Origin: Bradyrhizobium sp. Arg816
Lineage (GTDB): Bacteria; Pseudomonadota; Alphaproteobacteria; Rhizobiales; Xanthobacteraceae
DNA: 64,000 bases
Assembly: GCF_029989365.1 (NCBI RefSeq)
Contig: NZ_JAPRAQ010000013.1
Span: 62,001-126,000, forward strand
Direction: 5' to 3'
Numbering within the stretch: position 1 is the stretch's first letter; each line of letters begins with the position of its first letter. This document shows positions 1-7,353 of this stretch, one piece after another. A model generated the notes under the pieces. The model had not been told where the DNA came from, searched no databases, and saw only the letters and a list, made by a program, of their open reading frames with translations. The translations under genes and the position numbers were made by a program.

Positions 1-726
1 GACCGGCGCTGCTACGCCTTCTTCCATCCGGCGATGGTGGACGAGCCCCTGATCTTCGTCGAGGTGGCGCTGACCGAGACGATCCCCGGTGCGATCGCGC
101 CGCTGCTGGCGGTCGACCGCCAGCATCTGCCGATCGAGCGCGCGCGCACCGCAGTGTTCTATTCGATCTCCAACACCCAGCGCGGCCTTGGCGGCATCTC
201 CTTCGGCAGCTTCCTGATCAAGCAGGTGGTGGAAGAGCTGCGCCGCGAGACGCCAAAACTCGACACCTTCGTGACGCTGTCGCCGGTGCCGGGCTTCATG
301 CAATGGGTGAAGCAGGACAAGGACCTGCCGCTGTCGGACGAGGACCGCGAGATCCTGAAGCGCCTCGACGATCCCAAATGGTTCGAGAACCCCGAGACGA
401 CCACGCTGCTACGCTCCGTGATCGAGCCGCTCGCGGCCTATTACTTCCTGAAGGCGCGCACGCCGAAGGGCAAGCTGATCGATTCCGTCGCCCGCTTCCA
501 CCTCGGCAACGGCGCACGGCTCGAGCGCATCAACTGGCTCGGCGACCTCTCGCCGAAAGGCGCGCGCGAGTCCGCCGGCGTGATGGTCAACTACCTCTAC
601 CGCCTCGACGACATCGAGAAGAACCACGAAGCCTACGCCAATGACGGCGAGGTCGTGGCTTCGAGCGCGGTGAAGAAGCTGCTCAAGGGCGAGGGACGAC
701 GGCTGCTGGACATGCGGTTGTCGTAG
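1..726 (+). CDS. Malonyl-CoA decarboxylase, 3' part (5' end outside window)
   Basis: The frame is open from the first base and stops at 724-726, so this is the C-terminal 241 residues of a longer protein. The start of the fragment (CYAFFHPAM, EPLIFVEVALT) and the SISNTQ-GLGGISFG stretch are the conserved core of the malonyl-CoA decarboxylase family, including the acyl-CoA-site Ser/His region. The enzyme converts malonyl-CoA to acetyl-CoA and CO2 in the cytoplasm, and in rhizobia is usually encoded beside malonyl-CoA synthetase and a dicarboxylate carrier for malonate use; those neighbours would lie upstream, outside the window. Methionines at 34 and later are internal, because homology continues upstream of them. 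The family call is firm; the malonate-operon context cannot be checked here. Confidence 0.9.
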   Translation, partial: DRRCYAFFHPAMVDEPLIFVEVALTETIPGAIAPLLAVDRQHLPIERARTAVFYSISNTQRGLGGISFGSFLIKQVVEELRRETPKLDTFVTLSPVPGFMQWVKQDKDLPLSDEDREILKRLDDPKWFENPETTTLLRSVIEPLAAYYFLKARTPKGKLIDSVARFHLGNGARLERINWLGDLSPKGARESAGVMVNYLYRLDDIEKNHEAYANDGEVVASSAVKKLLKGEGRRLLDMRLS

Positions 727-772
727 GGGGACGGCCTCGGCCGCTTGCGTTGGTTCGCAGCCACAATCTCGG

Positions 773-889
773 TGTCATCGCCCGGCCTTGACCGGGCGAT
801 CCAGTATTCCAGAGGCCGGCGTTGAAGCGCTCGCTCTCGCCACATTCGCCGCAGCGTACTGGATGCCCCGGTCAAGCCGGGGCATGACA
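773..889. repeat. Intergenic palindromic repeat, family B
   Basis: The left arm (TGTCATCGCCCGG, then CTTGACCGGGCGATCCAGTA) is matched by a right arm ending ACTGGATGCCCCGGTCAAGCC and GGGCATGACA, so the transcript could fold into a long hairpin. It fills most of the 200-base gap between two convergent genes (malonyl-CoA decarboxylase on + and tarD on -), where it may act as a bidirectional terminator. I recognise the type as one of the dispersed palindromes of Bradyrhizobium/Rhodopseudomonas genomes. Only one copy is in this window. Confidence 0.7.
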
Positions 890-928
890 GCGGAGAGCGT
901 GGCGTGGCCGTCGCAACCCAAGCGCCCC

Positions 929-2098
929 CTATTCCGCCAGCGCCTTCATTTCCTTGTAGAGATCCGACTTGCCTTCGAAGCCGATGCCCGGCAAGTCGGG
1001 CATGGTGATGTGGCCGTTCTCGACGCGCACGCCATCCGGGAAGCCGCCGTAGGGCTGGAACAGGTCGGGATAGCTCTCGTTGCCGCCGAGGCCGAGGCCG
1101 GCGGCGATGTTGAGGGACATCTGGTGGCCGCCGTGCGGGATGCAGCGGCTCGGCGACCAGCCGTAGGTTTTCAGGACCTCCAACGTGCGCTGGTATTCGC
1201 ACAGGCCATAGGACAGCGCACAGTCGAATTGCAGCCAGTCGCGATCCGGGCGCATGCCGCCGTAGCGGATGAGGTTGCGCGCGTCCTGGTGGCTGAACAG
1301 GTTTTCGCCTGTCGCCATCGGGCCGGGATAGAATTCGGCGAGCGCGGCCTGGAGCGCATAGTCGAGGGGATCGCCGACTTCCTCGTACCAGAACAGCGGA
1401 TAGTCCCTCAGCATCTTGGCGTAGGCGATGCCGGTCTCGAGATCGAAGCGGCCATTGGCATCGACCGCGAGCTGCGCGTCCTTGCCGATCTCCTTCAGCA
1501 CCGCCTCGATGCGGGTGCGGTCGTCTTCGATCGACGCGCCGCCGATCTTCATCTTCACGACGTTGTAGCCGCGATCGAGATAGCCGCGCATCTCGCCGCG
1601 CAGCATCGAGAGATCCTTGCCGGGATAATAATAGCCGCCGGCAGCGTAGACGAAGACGCGCGGATTGGCGGTCACGTCGTGCCGTTCGGCGAGCAGCCGG
1701 AACAGCGGCTTGCCTGCGATCTTCGCCACGGCGTCCCACACCGCCATGTCGATGGTGCCGACCGCGACCGAGCGCTCGCCATGGCCGCCCGGCTTCTCGT
1801 TGGTCATCATCGCGGCCCAGACCTTGTCGGGGTCGAGATTGTCACCGGCCGCATTCAGCAGCGACTTCGGATCGGCCTCCAGGATGCGCGAGGCAAAGCG
1901 CTCGCGGATCAGGCCGCCCTGCCCGTAGCGGCCGTTGGAGTTAAAGCCGTAGCCGACGACGCGCTTGCCGTCGCGAACGACGTCAGTGACGACGGCGACG
2001 AGGCTCGTCGTCATCTTGGTGAAGTCGATATAGGCGTTGCGGATCGGCGAAGAGATCGGCTTCGTGATCTCGCGGACGTCGACGATGCGGACGGACAT
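929..2098 (-). CDS. tarD: D(-)-tartrate dehydratase (enolase superfamily)
   Basis: Enolase-superfamily (mandelate racemase-like) enzyme of 389 residues that dehydrates D-tartrate to oxaloacetate. The published active-site residues of the B. japonicum enzyme are present at identical numbers: K184 in the KMK motif, Mg2+ ligands D213 (VDANGRF), E239 (WYEEVGDP) and E265 (ATGENLF), and the acid H322 (PHGGHQ). The N-terminal capping domain covers roughly residues 1-130 and the TIM barrel follows. ATG at 2098 is used; a 15-codon upstream extension runs into repeat A1 and is not conserved-looking. The gene is monocistronic here, flanked by palindromic repeats on both sides. Confidence 0.95.
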   Translation of the reverse strand: MSVRIVDVREITKPISSPIRNAYIDFTKMTTSLVAVVTDVVRDGKRVVGYGFNSNGRYGQGGLIRERFASRILEADPKSLLNAAGDNLDPDKVWAAMMTNEKPGGHGERSVAVGTIDMAVWDAVAKIAGKPLFRLLAERHDVTANPRVFVYAAGGYYYPGKDLSMLRGEMRGYLDRGYNVVKMKIGGASIEDDRTRIEAVLKEIGKDAQLAVDANGRFDLETGIAYAKMLRDYPLFWYEEVGDPLDYALQAALAEFYPGPMATGENLFSHQDARNLIRYGGMRPDRDWLQFDCALSYGLCEYQRTLEVLKTYGWSPSRCIPHGGHQMSLNIAAGLGLGGNESYPDLFQPYGGFPDGVRVENGHITMPDLPGIGFEGKSDLYKEMKALAE

Positions 2099-2119
2099 GG
2101 GATTTGGCCTTTCACTTTC

Positions 2120-2204
2120 GTCATTGCGAGCGAAGCGAAGCAATCCAGACTGTCACCGCGGAAATGGTCTGGATTGCTTCGTCGCAAGGGCTCCTCGCAA
2201 TGAC
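2120..2204. repeat. Palindromic repeat, family A copy 1
   Basis: Begins GTCATTGCGAGCGAAGCGAA, with left arm GAAGCAATCCAGAC and right arm GTCTGGATTGCTTCGTC, and closes CTCGCAATGAC. An 85-base near-perfect dyad upstream of tarD and downstream of the DUF3297 gene. The tail GCTCCTCGCAATGACG is duplicated once more at 2218-2233. Full-length sister copies lie at 4497-4581 and 15256-15333, and fragments at 18806 and 62552. Each full copy sits at the 3' side of an operon, which suits terminator or mRNA-stabiliser use (inference). Confidence 0.8.
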
Positions 2205-2254
2205 GGGGAGAGAGCGTGCTCCTCGCAATGACGAGGAGAGACAATGCGGCGCGC

Positions 2255-2512
2255 TTACTTCTTATCCCTGAAATACGGCTCGACCGGACCATGCACCTTG
2301 ATGGTCAGCGGATTGCCGTAGCGGTCCTTGGCGTTGCCGGCGGCGACGCGGACCCAGCCTTCGCTGATGCAATACTCCTCGACATTGGTCTTCTCGACAC
2401 CCTTGAAGCGGATGCCGACGTCGCGCGAAAGAATATCCGCGTTGTAATACGGGCTGTTCGGGTCGACCGACAGGCGGTCCGGAAATTCGTCGCTCATGAT
2501 TGTCTCGCTCAT
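2255..2512 (-). CDS. DUF3297 family small protein
   Basis: Conserved 85-residue protein of unknown function. The family signature is clear: DRLSVDPNSPYYN, RDVGIRFKGVEKTNVEEYCISEGWVRV and GNPLTIKVHG. No signal peptide or membrane segment is present, so it is probably cytosolic. The ATG at 2512 overlaps the TGA of the glutathione peroxidase gene (ATGA), so the two are translationally coupled; a second ATG five codons on (2497) is the alternative start. It is the last gene of a three-gene operon with an amidase and the peroxidase. The function is unknown; coupling to a peroxidase hints at an oxidative-stress role, but nothing in the sequence proves it. Confidence 0.85.
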   Translation of the reverse strand: MSETIMSDEFPDRLSVDPNSPYYNADILSRDVGIRFKGVEKTNVEEYCISEGWVRVAAGNAKDRYGNPLTIKVHGPVEPYFRDKK

Positions 2513-2985
2513 AACAGGGTCTCGATTTGCTGCCGCAATCCTTCGGGCCGGGCGGTCGGCGCGTAGCGTGCGATCACCTTGCCGGCACGGTCCACGAGGA
2601 ATTTGGTGAAATTCCATTTGATGGAGGCGCCCAGCAGGCCGGATTGCTGGCGTTTCAGGTACTCATACAGAGGGTGCGCGTGGGCGCCGTTGACGTCGAT
2701 CTTCTCGAACAGGGGAAAGGTGACGTCGTAGTTGGTCGAGCAGAATGCCTGGATCTCGCTCGCCTGCCCCGGCTCCTGCGCGCCGAACTGGTTGCAGGGA
2801 AAGCCGAGCACCGAGAAGCCGCGCGGTGAGAGGTCGCGATAGAGATCCTCCAGCCCGCGATATTGCGGCGTGAAGCCGCATTTGCTCGCAGTGTTGACGA
2901 TCAGCAGCACCTGCCCTTCGAAACGGCGCATGGGCACTTCATCGCCGAGAAGCGAGTTGGCCTTGAAGTCGTAGATCACAGACAT
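2509..2985 (-). CDS. Glutathione peroxidase (Cys type)
   Basis: A 158-residue thioredoxin-fold peroxidase that reduces hydroperoxides using thiols. Peroxidatic C36 lies in NTASKCGFTPQY, followed by FPCNQFGAQEPG (conserved Cys and the triad Gln) and IKWNFTKFLVD (triad Trp and Asn). Cysteine replaces the selenocysteine of animal enzymes, as in most bacteria, which usually work with thioredoxin rather than glutathione. The start at 2985 sits 2 bases after the amidase stop; an in-frame extension into the amidase gene has no homology. Length and motifs are normal, and no signal peptide is present. Confidence 0.93.
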   Translation of the reverse strand: MSVIYDFKANSLLGDEVPMRRFEGQVLLIVNTASKCGFTPQYRGLEDLYRDLSPRGFSVLGFPCNQFGAQEPGQASEIQAFCSTNYDVTFPLFEKIDVNGAHAHPLYEYLKRQQSGLLGASIKWNFTKFLVDRAGKVIARYAPTARPEGLRQQIETLL

Positions 2986-2987
2986 CG

Positions 2988-4388
2988 CTAACCCACGGGA
3001 TCGATCGGCGACGGCGGCACGCCGCCCGCCTCGATCGCTTCGCCCGCGAGCAGACACAGATCCTCGCGATAGCGGCCGGACACGATGTGCACGCCGACCG
3101 GCGCCTTGCCGACCAGACCGGTGGAGACCACGAGGCCCGGCAGTCCCATGAACGGGGTCGCGATCTGCGGCATCTGCGCCTCCCAGACGCGTTCGAAAGA
3201 CTCACTGTCCTTGCGGTCGAGATGATCCGGGAACGGCAACTCGCCGGACACCGGCGTGAGCACCACGGCATATTTTTCGAAGAACAGCATCCAGTCGCGG
3301 GTCAGCGTGGCGCGTCGCGTGAGCGCCTTGGCGTAGTCCGCCTGATCCATCGGCGTGACCTTGGCGCGATTGCCGCGCAGGCAAGCCAGCGCACCGGGAT
3401 CGCCTTCGCGCTCAGCCATCTCAAGCTGCGCCTCATAGCCGTCGCCAAGCCAGAGTTTTCTCTGCCACTCGACCGCCTCGCGCATCGGCGGCGTGTTCTC
3501 GATGACCTCGACAGTCCAGCCGGCGCGCTCCAGCCGCTTGCCGGCGTCAGTCACGGCCGCCTTCACCTCCGGTTTGGTCGCAAGCCCGTCCGGGTTGAGG
3601 CAGAGCGCGGCGCGCTTCGGGCGCGTGGGGCCTTCCAGAGGGACCGGCACGAACCAGGGGTCGCGGATGTCGCGGGCTGACATGGCTTCGAGCGAGATCC
3701 TGAGATCGTTGACGGTGCGCGCCAGCGGGCCCGACACGGCCATGATCTGCGGCCCGATCGGACGCTCCGGCAGCGCCGGGTTGAAGGCGGGGATGCGGCC
3801 GAGCGTCGGGCGCAGGCCGTGCACGCCACAGGCATAGGCGGGATAGCGGATCGAGCCGGCGATGTCGGTGCCGTGGGCGATATGGCCGATGCCGGCCGCG
3901 ACCGCCGAGCCGGCGCCGCCGGACGAGCCGCCCGGGGTCAGCGAGGCGTCGCGGGGGTTCTTGGTGTCGCCATGGACCAGATTGGTGGTGAACCAGCGAT
4001 AGGAGAAGGCCGGGCAATTGGTGCGGCCAAGCAGAATGGCGCCGGATTTGCGGAAATTGGCGACCACCGGATTGTCCTCGCGCGCGATCAGGTCGCGCTG
4101 GAGTTTCAGGCCGTTGGTGGTGGCAAAGCCTTCCTGGTCGACATTGGCCTTGATGGTGACGGGCACGCCGGCGAGCACACCGGGATCTTCTCCCCGGGCG
4201 ATGGCGGCATCGACGGCGTCAGCCTGCTTGAGCACGTCCTCCGGCCGGTGGTCGATCACCGCGTTGAGCTGGGGATTGACGGCGTCCAGGCGGGCCAAAC
4301 CGGCCTTGGCCGCCTCCCGGGCGGAGACCTTTTTGGATTTGACGAGGGTCGCGAGGTCGGCGGCCGACAGGCGCCAGAGATCTTGCAT
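2988..4388 (-). CDS. Amidase-signature family amidase
   Basis: A 466-residue amidase-signature hydrolase. The catalytic triad is visible: K80 in VPVTIKANV, cis-Ser S155 in the GGSSGG motif and nucleophile S179 in GTDIAGSIRYPA; the 24-residue spacing between the two serines matches characterised members. The substrate cannot be read from sequence; relatives act on aliphatic or aryl amides, and there is no gatB or gatC neighbour, so GatA is unlikely. First gene of the operon amidase-gpx-DUF3297 (gap of 2 bases, then a 4-base overlap). The N-terminus MQDLWRLSAADLATLVK is typical of the family, which supports the ATG at 4388. Confidence 0.9.
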   Translation of the reverse strand: MQDLWRLSAADLATLVKSKKVSAREAAKAGLARLDAVNPQLNAVIDHRPEDVLKQADAVDAAIARGEDPGVLAGVPVTIKANVDQEGFATTNGLKLQRDLIAREDNPVVANFRKSGAILLGRTNCPAFSYRWFTTNLVHGDTKNPRDASLTPGGSSGGAGSAVAAGIGHIAHGTDIAGSIRYPAYACGVHGLRPTLGRIPAFNPALPERPIGPQIMAVSGPLARTVNDLRISLEAMSARDIRDPWFVPVPLEGPTRPKRAALCLNPDGLATKPEVKAAVTDAGKRLERAGWTVEVIENTPPMREAVEWQRKLWLGDGYEAQLEMAEREGDPGALACLRGNRAKVTPMDQADYAKALTRRATLTRDWMLFFEKYAVVLTPVSGELPFPDHLDRKDSESFERVWEAQMPQIATPFMGLPGLVVSTGLVGKAPVGVHIVSGRYREDLCLLAGEAIEAGGVPPSPIDPVG

Positions 4389-4496
4389 GGCTTGCTCCGT
4401 TTAACCGGCGTCTTTTAGCGCCGGGAACGCGGCAAAGCCATGCGATTTTCCCGGGGAGGAAGAGCGGGTTTGGTGTCGGGTGGCGCGTCATTCTCC

Positions 4497-4581
4497 GTCA
4501 TTGCGAACGCGATGAAGCAATCCAGAATCCCTCCGCGGAGACAGTCTGGATTGCTTCATCGCAAGGGCTCCTCGCAATGAC
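4497..4581. repeat. Palindromic repeat, family A copy 2
   Basis: Opens GTCATTGCGAACGCGATGAA, with arms GAAGCAATCCAGA and TCTGGATTGCTTC around a short CCGCGGAG-containing loop, and closes CTCGCAATGAC. Same family and length as the copy at 2120. It separates the 5' end of the amidase gene from the 3' end of the DUF6894 gene. Confidence 0.8.
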
Positions 4582-4600
4582 GGGGGAGAGAGCGGAGGCC

Positions 4601-4858
4601 TCAATGCCTGGTCGCGGACTCGTCTGGCATGTCCAGCAGGGCCTCGGTGAAGGGGAATTCGAGCACGATCTCCCCGTCGTCGTCGGTCACCTCGATGACG
4701 GCCTCCATGAGCACCGGCTGGGCGCCCTCCGACTTCACCACCTCCAGGATCATCTGGCGGGCGACCTCCCAGGCGCGATCGGGGTTACGCAGGTCCTCTC
4801 CGTCGGGATCCACGATCAATTCGTCGCCGATGCGGGTGTTGAAGAAGTATCTGGGCAT
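4601..4858 (-). CDS. DUF6894-type small protein
   Basis: An 85-residue acidic protein beginning MPRYFFNTRIGDELIVDPDG, the hallmark of the DUF6894 family common in Bradyrhizobium and Methylobacterium; the Asp-rich ELIVDPDGEDL and the pattern RAWEVARQMI follow. No signal peptide, membrane segment or metal motif is evident. The start at 4858 fits the family; an extension of 17 codons to 4909 does not. It is transcribed away from pqqA, with a shared 250-base upstream region. Function unknown. Confidence 0.8.
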   Translation of the reverse strand: MPRYFFNTRIGDELIVDPDGEDLRNPDRAWEVARQMILEVVKSEGAQPVLMEAVIEVTDDDGEIVLEFPFTEALLDMPDESATRH

Positions 4859-5095
4859 CACGAGGGTCCAAATTGGGAGGCCTGTACCGGATTGAAAGCT
4901 GCGCTGCACTCACAACTGCTTTATCAGGACAGGGTTCGCGACCGAATGCGCCCTGCGCAAGGCAGCATCACGGGAAGTGATGTTCCACCATCATTTTTCG
5001 CGGCGCAACATGACTTTCTCGGGAAGATTTCACTAGCGAACTTTTCCACTCGCATTACTTTAACCGTTGGGCGGATACGTCCGAATTCGTGAAAT

Positions 5096-5106
5096 GGAGA
5101 GCCAAA
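5096..5106 (+). promoter_or_regulatory. Ribosome binding site fixing the pqqA start
   Basis: GGAGA at 5096-5100 lies 6 bases before the ATG at 5107. It identifies the start of the very short pqqA gene, which standard gene finders with a length cut-off miss. Confidence 0.75.
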
Positions 5107-5187
5107 ATGGCCTGGAAAGCCCCGAAGATCGTCGAAGTGCCCTGTGGCATGGAAATCAACATGTATGTGAGCGCCACCCGCAAGTAA
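5107..5187 (+). CDS. pqqA: PqqA, peptide precursor of PQQ (26 residues)
   Basis: The reading frame encodes a 26-residue peptide starting MAWKAPKIVEVP and ending ATRK. It carries the invariant Glu16-x3-Tyr20 pair (GMEINMY), whose side chains are cross-linked by PqqE and become the carbon skeleton of pyrroloquinoline quinone. Length is at the short end of the usual range of 22-29 residues. GGAGA lies six bases upstream. pqqB follows 124 bases downstream across a structured spacer. The peptide is ribosomally made and modified in the cytoplasm, bound by PqqD. Identification is essentially certain from the motif plus the pqqBCDE neighbours. Confidence 0.97.
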   Translation: MAWKAPKIVEVPCGMEINMYVSATRK

Positions 5188-5207
5188 GCGGTTGGTGGTT
5201 TCTGCGC

Positions 5208-5284
5208 AGGTGGATCTTTTGGTCACGATCGGTTTCCGGAAGACACGAACTTTGTCGGCACCCGTGTCGGCCTGAGATCCACCT
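5208..5284 (+). promoter_or_regulatory. Long-range hairpin between pqqA and pqqB
   Basis: AGGTGGATCT at 5208-5217 is perfectly complementary to AGATCCACCT at 5275-5284. Inside it, GACACG (5242-5247) pairs with CGTGTC (5263-5268). The element lies wholly in the 124-base spacer after pqqA and ends 15 bases before the pqqB ribosome binding site (AGGAGA at 5300). Such a structure could protect the pqqA end of the message or attenuate read-through into pqqBCDE. Higher pqqA expression than the downstream genes is known in other PQQ producers; the role here is inference. Confidence 0.55.
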
Positions 5285-5311
5285 CGCGACGTTCCCTCCA
5301 GGAGACGTATT

Positions 5312-6241
5312 ATGCTTCGCGTCGTCGTCCTGGGCGCCGGGGCCGGCGGCGGAGTCCCGCAATGGAATTGCGGGTGCGAGGGCTGCCGGGCGGCCCGTGA
5401 AAATGGCCATGAGCTTCAGAGAACCCAGGCCTCGGTCGCGTTCAGTGGCGACGGCGAGCATTGGTTCCTGATCAACGCCTCCCCCGATCTTCGCCAGCAA
5501 ATGAATGCCGCGCCGCAGCTGCATCCCAAGGCCGGCGCGCTGCGCCATACGCCTGTTGCAGGCGTGATCCTGACCAACAGCGAGGTGGATGCGGTCGCGG
5601 GCCTGCTGTCGATGCGCGAGGGTTCGCCCTTCACGGTCTATGCGCATCAGAAGGTGCTGGCGATCCTGAAGAGCAACAGCATCTTCAACGTGCTGAACGA
5701 GAAGAACGTACAGCGCCAGCCGATCTCCATTCACGAGCCGTTCGAGCCGCGGCTGCCTGATGGTGCGCGCTCAGGGATAGAGGTGCTGCCCTTCGCGGTA
5801 TCAGGCAAGTCGGCCTGGTATCTGGAAGGCAAGGCGCATCCCGGCGGCGAGACCGGCGACGGCGATACGCTGGGGCTCAAGATCACGGACAAATCAACCG
5901 GCAAGTGCTTCTACTTCATCGCCGCCTGCGCCGAGGTGACGGATGCGCTCAAGGCCGAGATCGATGGCGCAGCACTGGTGTTCTTTGACGGCACGGTCTG
6001 GCAGGATGACGAGATGATCAAGGCCGGGCTCGGCCACAAGACCGGCAAGAGCATGGGCCATGTCGCGATGTCCGGTCACGATGGCGCGATCGCGCGCCTC
6101 GCCGACCTCACTCTCGACAGGAAGATGTTTCTGCATATCAATAACTCGAACCCGGCGCTGCTGCCCGATACACCCGAGCGCAAAGCGCTCGAGGCCGCGG
6201 GCTGGCGGATACCCGCCGACGGAACGGAGATCGTGCTGTGA
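5312..6241 (+). CDS. pqqB: PqqB, PQQ biosynthesis metallo-hydrolase-fold protein
   Basis: A 309-residue metallo-beta-lactamase-fold protein of PQQ synthesis; the family has been reported to act as an iron-dependent oxygenase on the cross-linked di-amino-acid intermediate. The N-terminus LRVVVLGAGAGGGVPQWNC, the zinc-type cysteine cluster CGCEGC, LINASPDLRQQ, and the C-terminal MFLHINNSNP and TPER are diagnostic. The segment LTNSEVDAVAGLL has Ala where I recall His in many homologues (D-H of the metal motif), which is worth checking. The ATG at 5312 has AGGAGA 6 bases upstream. It ends overlapping the pqqC start. Confidence 0.96.
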   Translation: MLRVVVLGAGAGGGVPQWNCGCEGCRAARENGHELQRTQASVAFSGDGEHWFLINASPDLRQQMNAAPQLHPKAGALRHTPVAGVILTNSEVDAVAGLLSMREGSPFTVYAHQKVLAILKSNSIFNVLNEKNVQRQPISIHEPFEPRLPDGARSGIEVLPFAVSGKSAWYLEGKAHPGGETGDGDTLGLKITDKSTGKCFYFIAACAEVTDALKAEIDGAALVFFDGTVWQDDEMIKAGLGHKTGKSMGHVAMSGHDGAIARLADLTLDRKMFLHINNSNPALLPDTPERKALEAAGWRIPADGTEIVL

Positions 6242-7029
6242 ATGCCGCGTCCATGACTGGAATGACTGCGCTCTCTGTTGGCAAGGACATCAGGCTCAAC
6301 TCGGCGGAGGAGCTGGAGGCGACGCTGCGCCATATCGGGGCGACGCGCTATCACAGCCTGCATCCGTTTCATAAGCTGCTGCACGGCGGCAAGCTGAACA
6401 AGGGCCAGGTGCAGGCCTGGGCGCTCAACCGCTACTATTACCAGAGCACGATCCCGATCAAGGACGCCGTGGTGATCTCGCGCTTCCGCGACCGCGCCAC
6501 GCGGCTGGAATGGCGCCACCGCATCGAGGACCATGACGGCGACGTCGGCAGCGAGGGCGGCATCGAGCGCTGGCTGAAGCTGACCGAAGGCCTCGGGCTC
6601 GACACGGCCTATGTGGAATCGACCGAAGGCATCTTGCCGGCGACGCGCTTCGCGGTCGAAGCCTATGTCCATTACTGCCGCGAGAAGAGCCCGCTGGAGG
6701 CGATCGCCTCCTCGCTCACCGAATTGTTCGCGCCGAACCTGCACGAGGAGCGCATCTCCGGCATGCTGGAGCACTACGACTTCGTCAATCCCGACATCAT
6801 GAGCTACTTCAAGCGGCGGCTGGCGCAGGCGCCGCGCGATGCCGGCTTCGCGCTCGACTACGTCAAGGCGCACGCCACGACGCCGGAGCAGCGCGCCTCC
6901 GTCTGCAACGCGCTGATCTTCAAGACCAACGTCTTGTGGGTGCAGCTCGACGCGCTCCAGCACGCCTATGTCGAGGGCCACATTCCGCCGGGCGCGTTCG
7001 TGCCCCAAGAAACCAAAAAGGCGAGCTGA
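6238..7029 (+). CDS. pqqC: PqqC, pyrroloquinoline-quinone synthase
   Basis: A cofactorless oxidase of 263 residues that closes the ring and performs the final eight-electron oxidation to PQQ. The all-helical heme-oxygenase-like family is recognised from YHSLHPFHKLLHGGKL, QAWALNRYYYQ, HRIEDHDGD, YVHYCREKSPLEAIASSLTELFAP and KAHATTPEQ, which include the known His/Tyr/Arg active-site positions. The GTG at 6238 overlaps the pqqB TGA (GTGA); the ATG at 6253 is an alternative and would remove 5 residues. pqqC and pqqD are separate genes here, unlike the fusion found in Methylobacterium. Confidence 0.95.
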   Translation: MNAASMTGMTALSVGKDIRLNSAEELEATLRHIGATRYHSLHPFHKLLHGGKLNKGQVQAWALNRYYYQSTIPIKDAVVISRFRDRATRLEWRHRIEDHDGDVGSEGGIERWLKLTEGLGLDTAYVESTEGILPATRFAVEAYVHYCREKSPLEAIASSLTELFAPNLHEERISGMLEHYDFVNPDIMSYFKRRLAQAPRDAGFALDYVKAHATTPEQRASVCNALIFKTNVLWVQLDALQHAYVEGHIPPGAFVPQETKKAS

Positions 7030-7041
7030 GGGACAAGCGCA

Positions 7042-7353
7042 ATGGCCGGGCCGCGGAACATCAGCGTCAGCGAGGCAAGCCGCCCGGTGCTGCCGCGGCA
7101 TGCCAAGCTGAAATATGACGAGACGCGCAAGGTCTGGGTGATCCTGGCGCCGGAACGGGTACTGGCGCCCGACGAGATCGCGGTCGAGGTCTTGCAGCTC
7201 TGCGACGGCGAGCGCAATGTCGGGGACGTCGCCGACCAACTGGCCGCGAAATACGCCGCGCCGCGCGAGGCGATCCTGGCCGACGTCATCGTCATGCTCC
7301 AGGATCTCGCCGACAAGGGCTTCCTCACCGAGGCCCGGGAGAAGACGTCATGA
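7042..7353 (+). CDS. pqqD: PqqD, PqqA-binding chaperone
   Basis: A 103-residue winged-helix RiPP recognition element that delivers PqqA to PqqE. The family pattern is RPVLPRHAKLKYDETRKVWVILAPERVL, then EIAVEVLQLCDGERNVGDVADQLAAKY and the C-terminal LQDLADKGFL. It starts 12 bases after pqqC and its TGA overlaps the pqqE ATG (ATGA), as expected for partners needed in equal amounts. Confidence 0.95.
   Translation: MAGPRNISVSEASRPVLPRHAKLKYDETRKVWVILAPERVLAPDEIAVEVLQLCDGERNVGDVADQLAAKYAAPREAILADVIVMLQDLADKGFLTEAREKTS

Noticed and set aside
2120..4581. Repeats near 2.1 and 4.5 kb as CRISPR or insertion-sequence ends
   Set aside because: They are isolated palindromes of about 85 bases, not tandem repeats with equal spacers, and there is no transposase or target duplication.
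5040..5078. GAAC and CGTT near pqqA as a stress promoter
   Set aside because: The spacing is 23 bases and the first base of the -35 is wrong.
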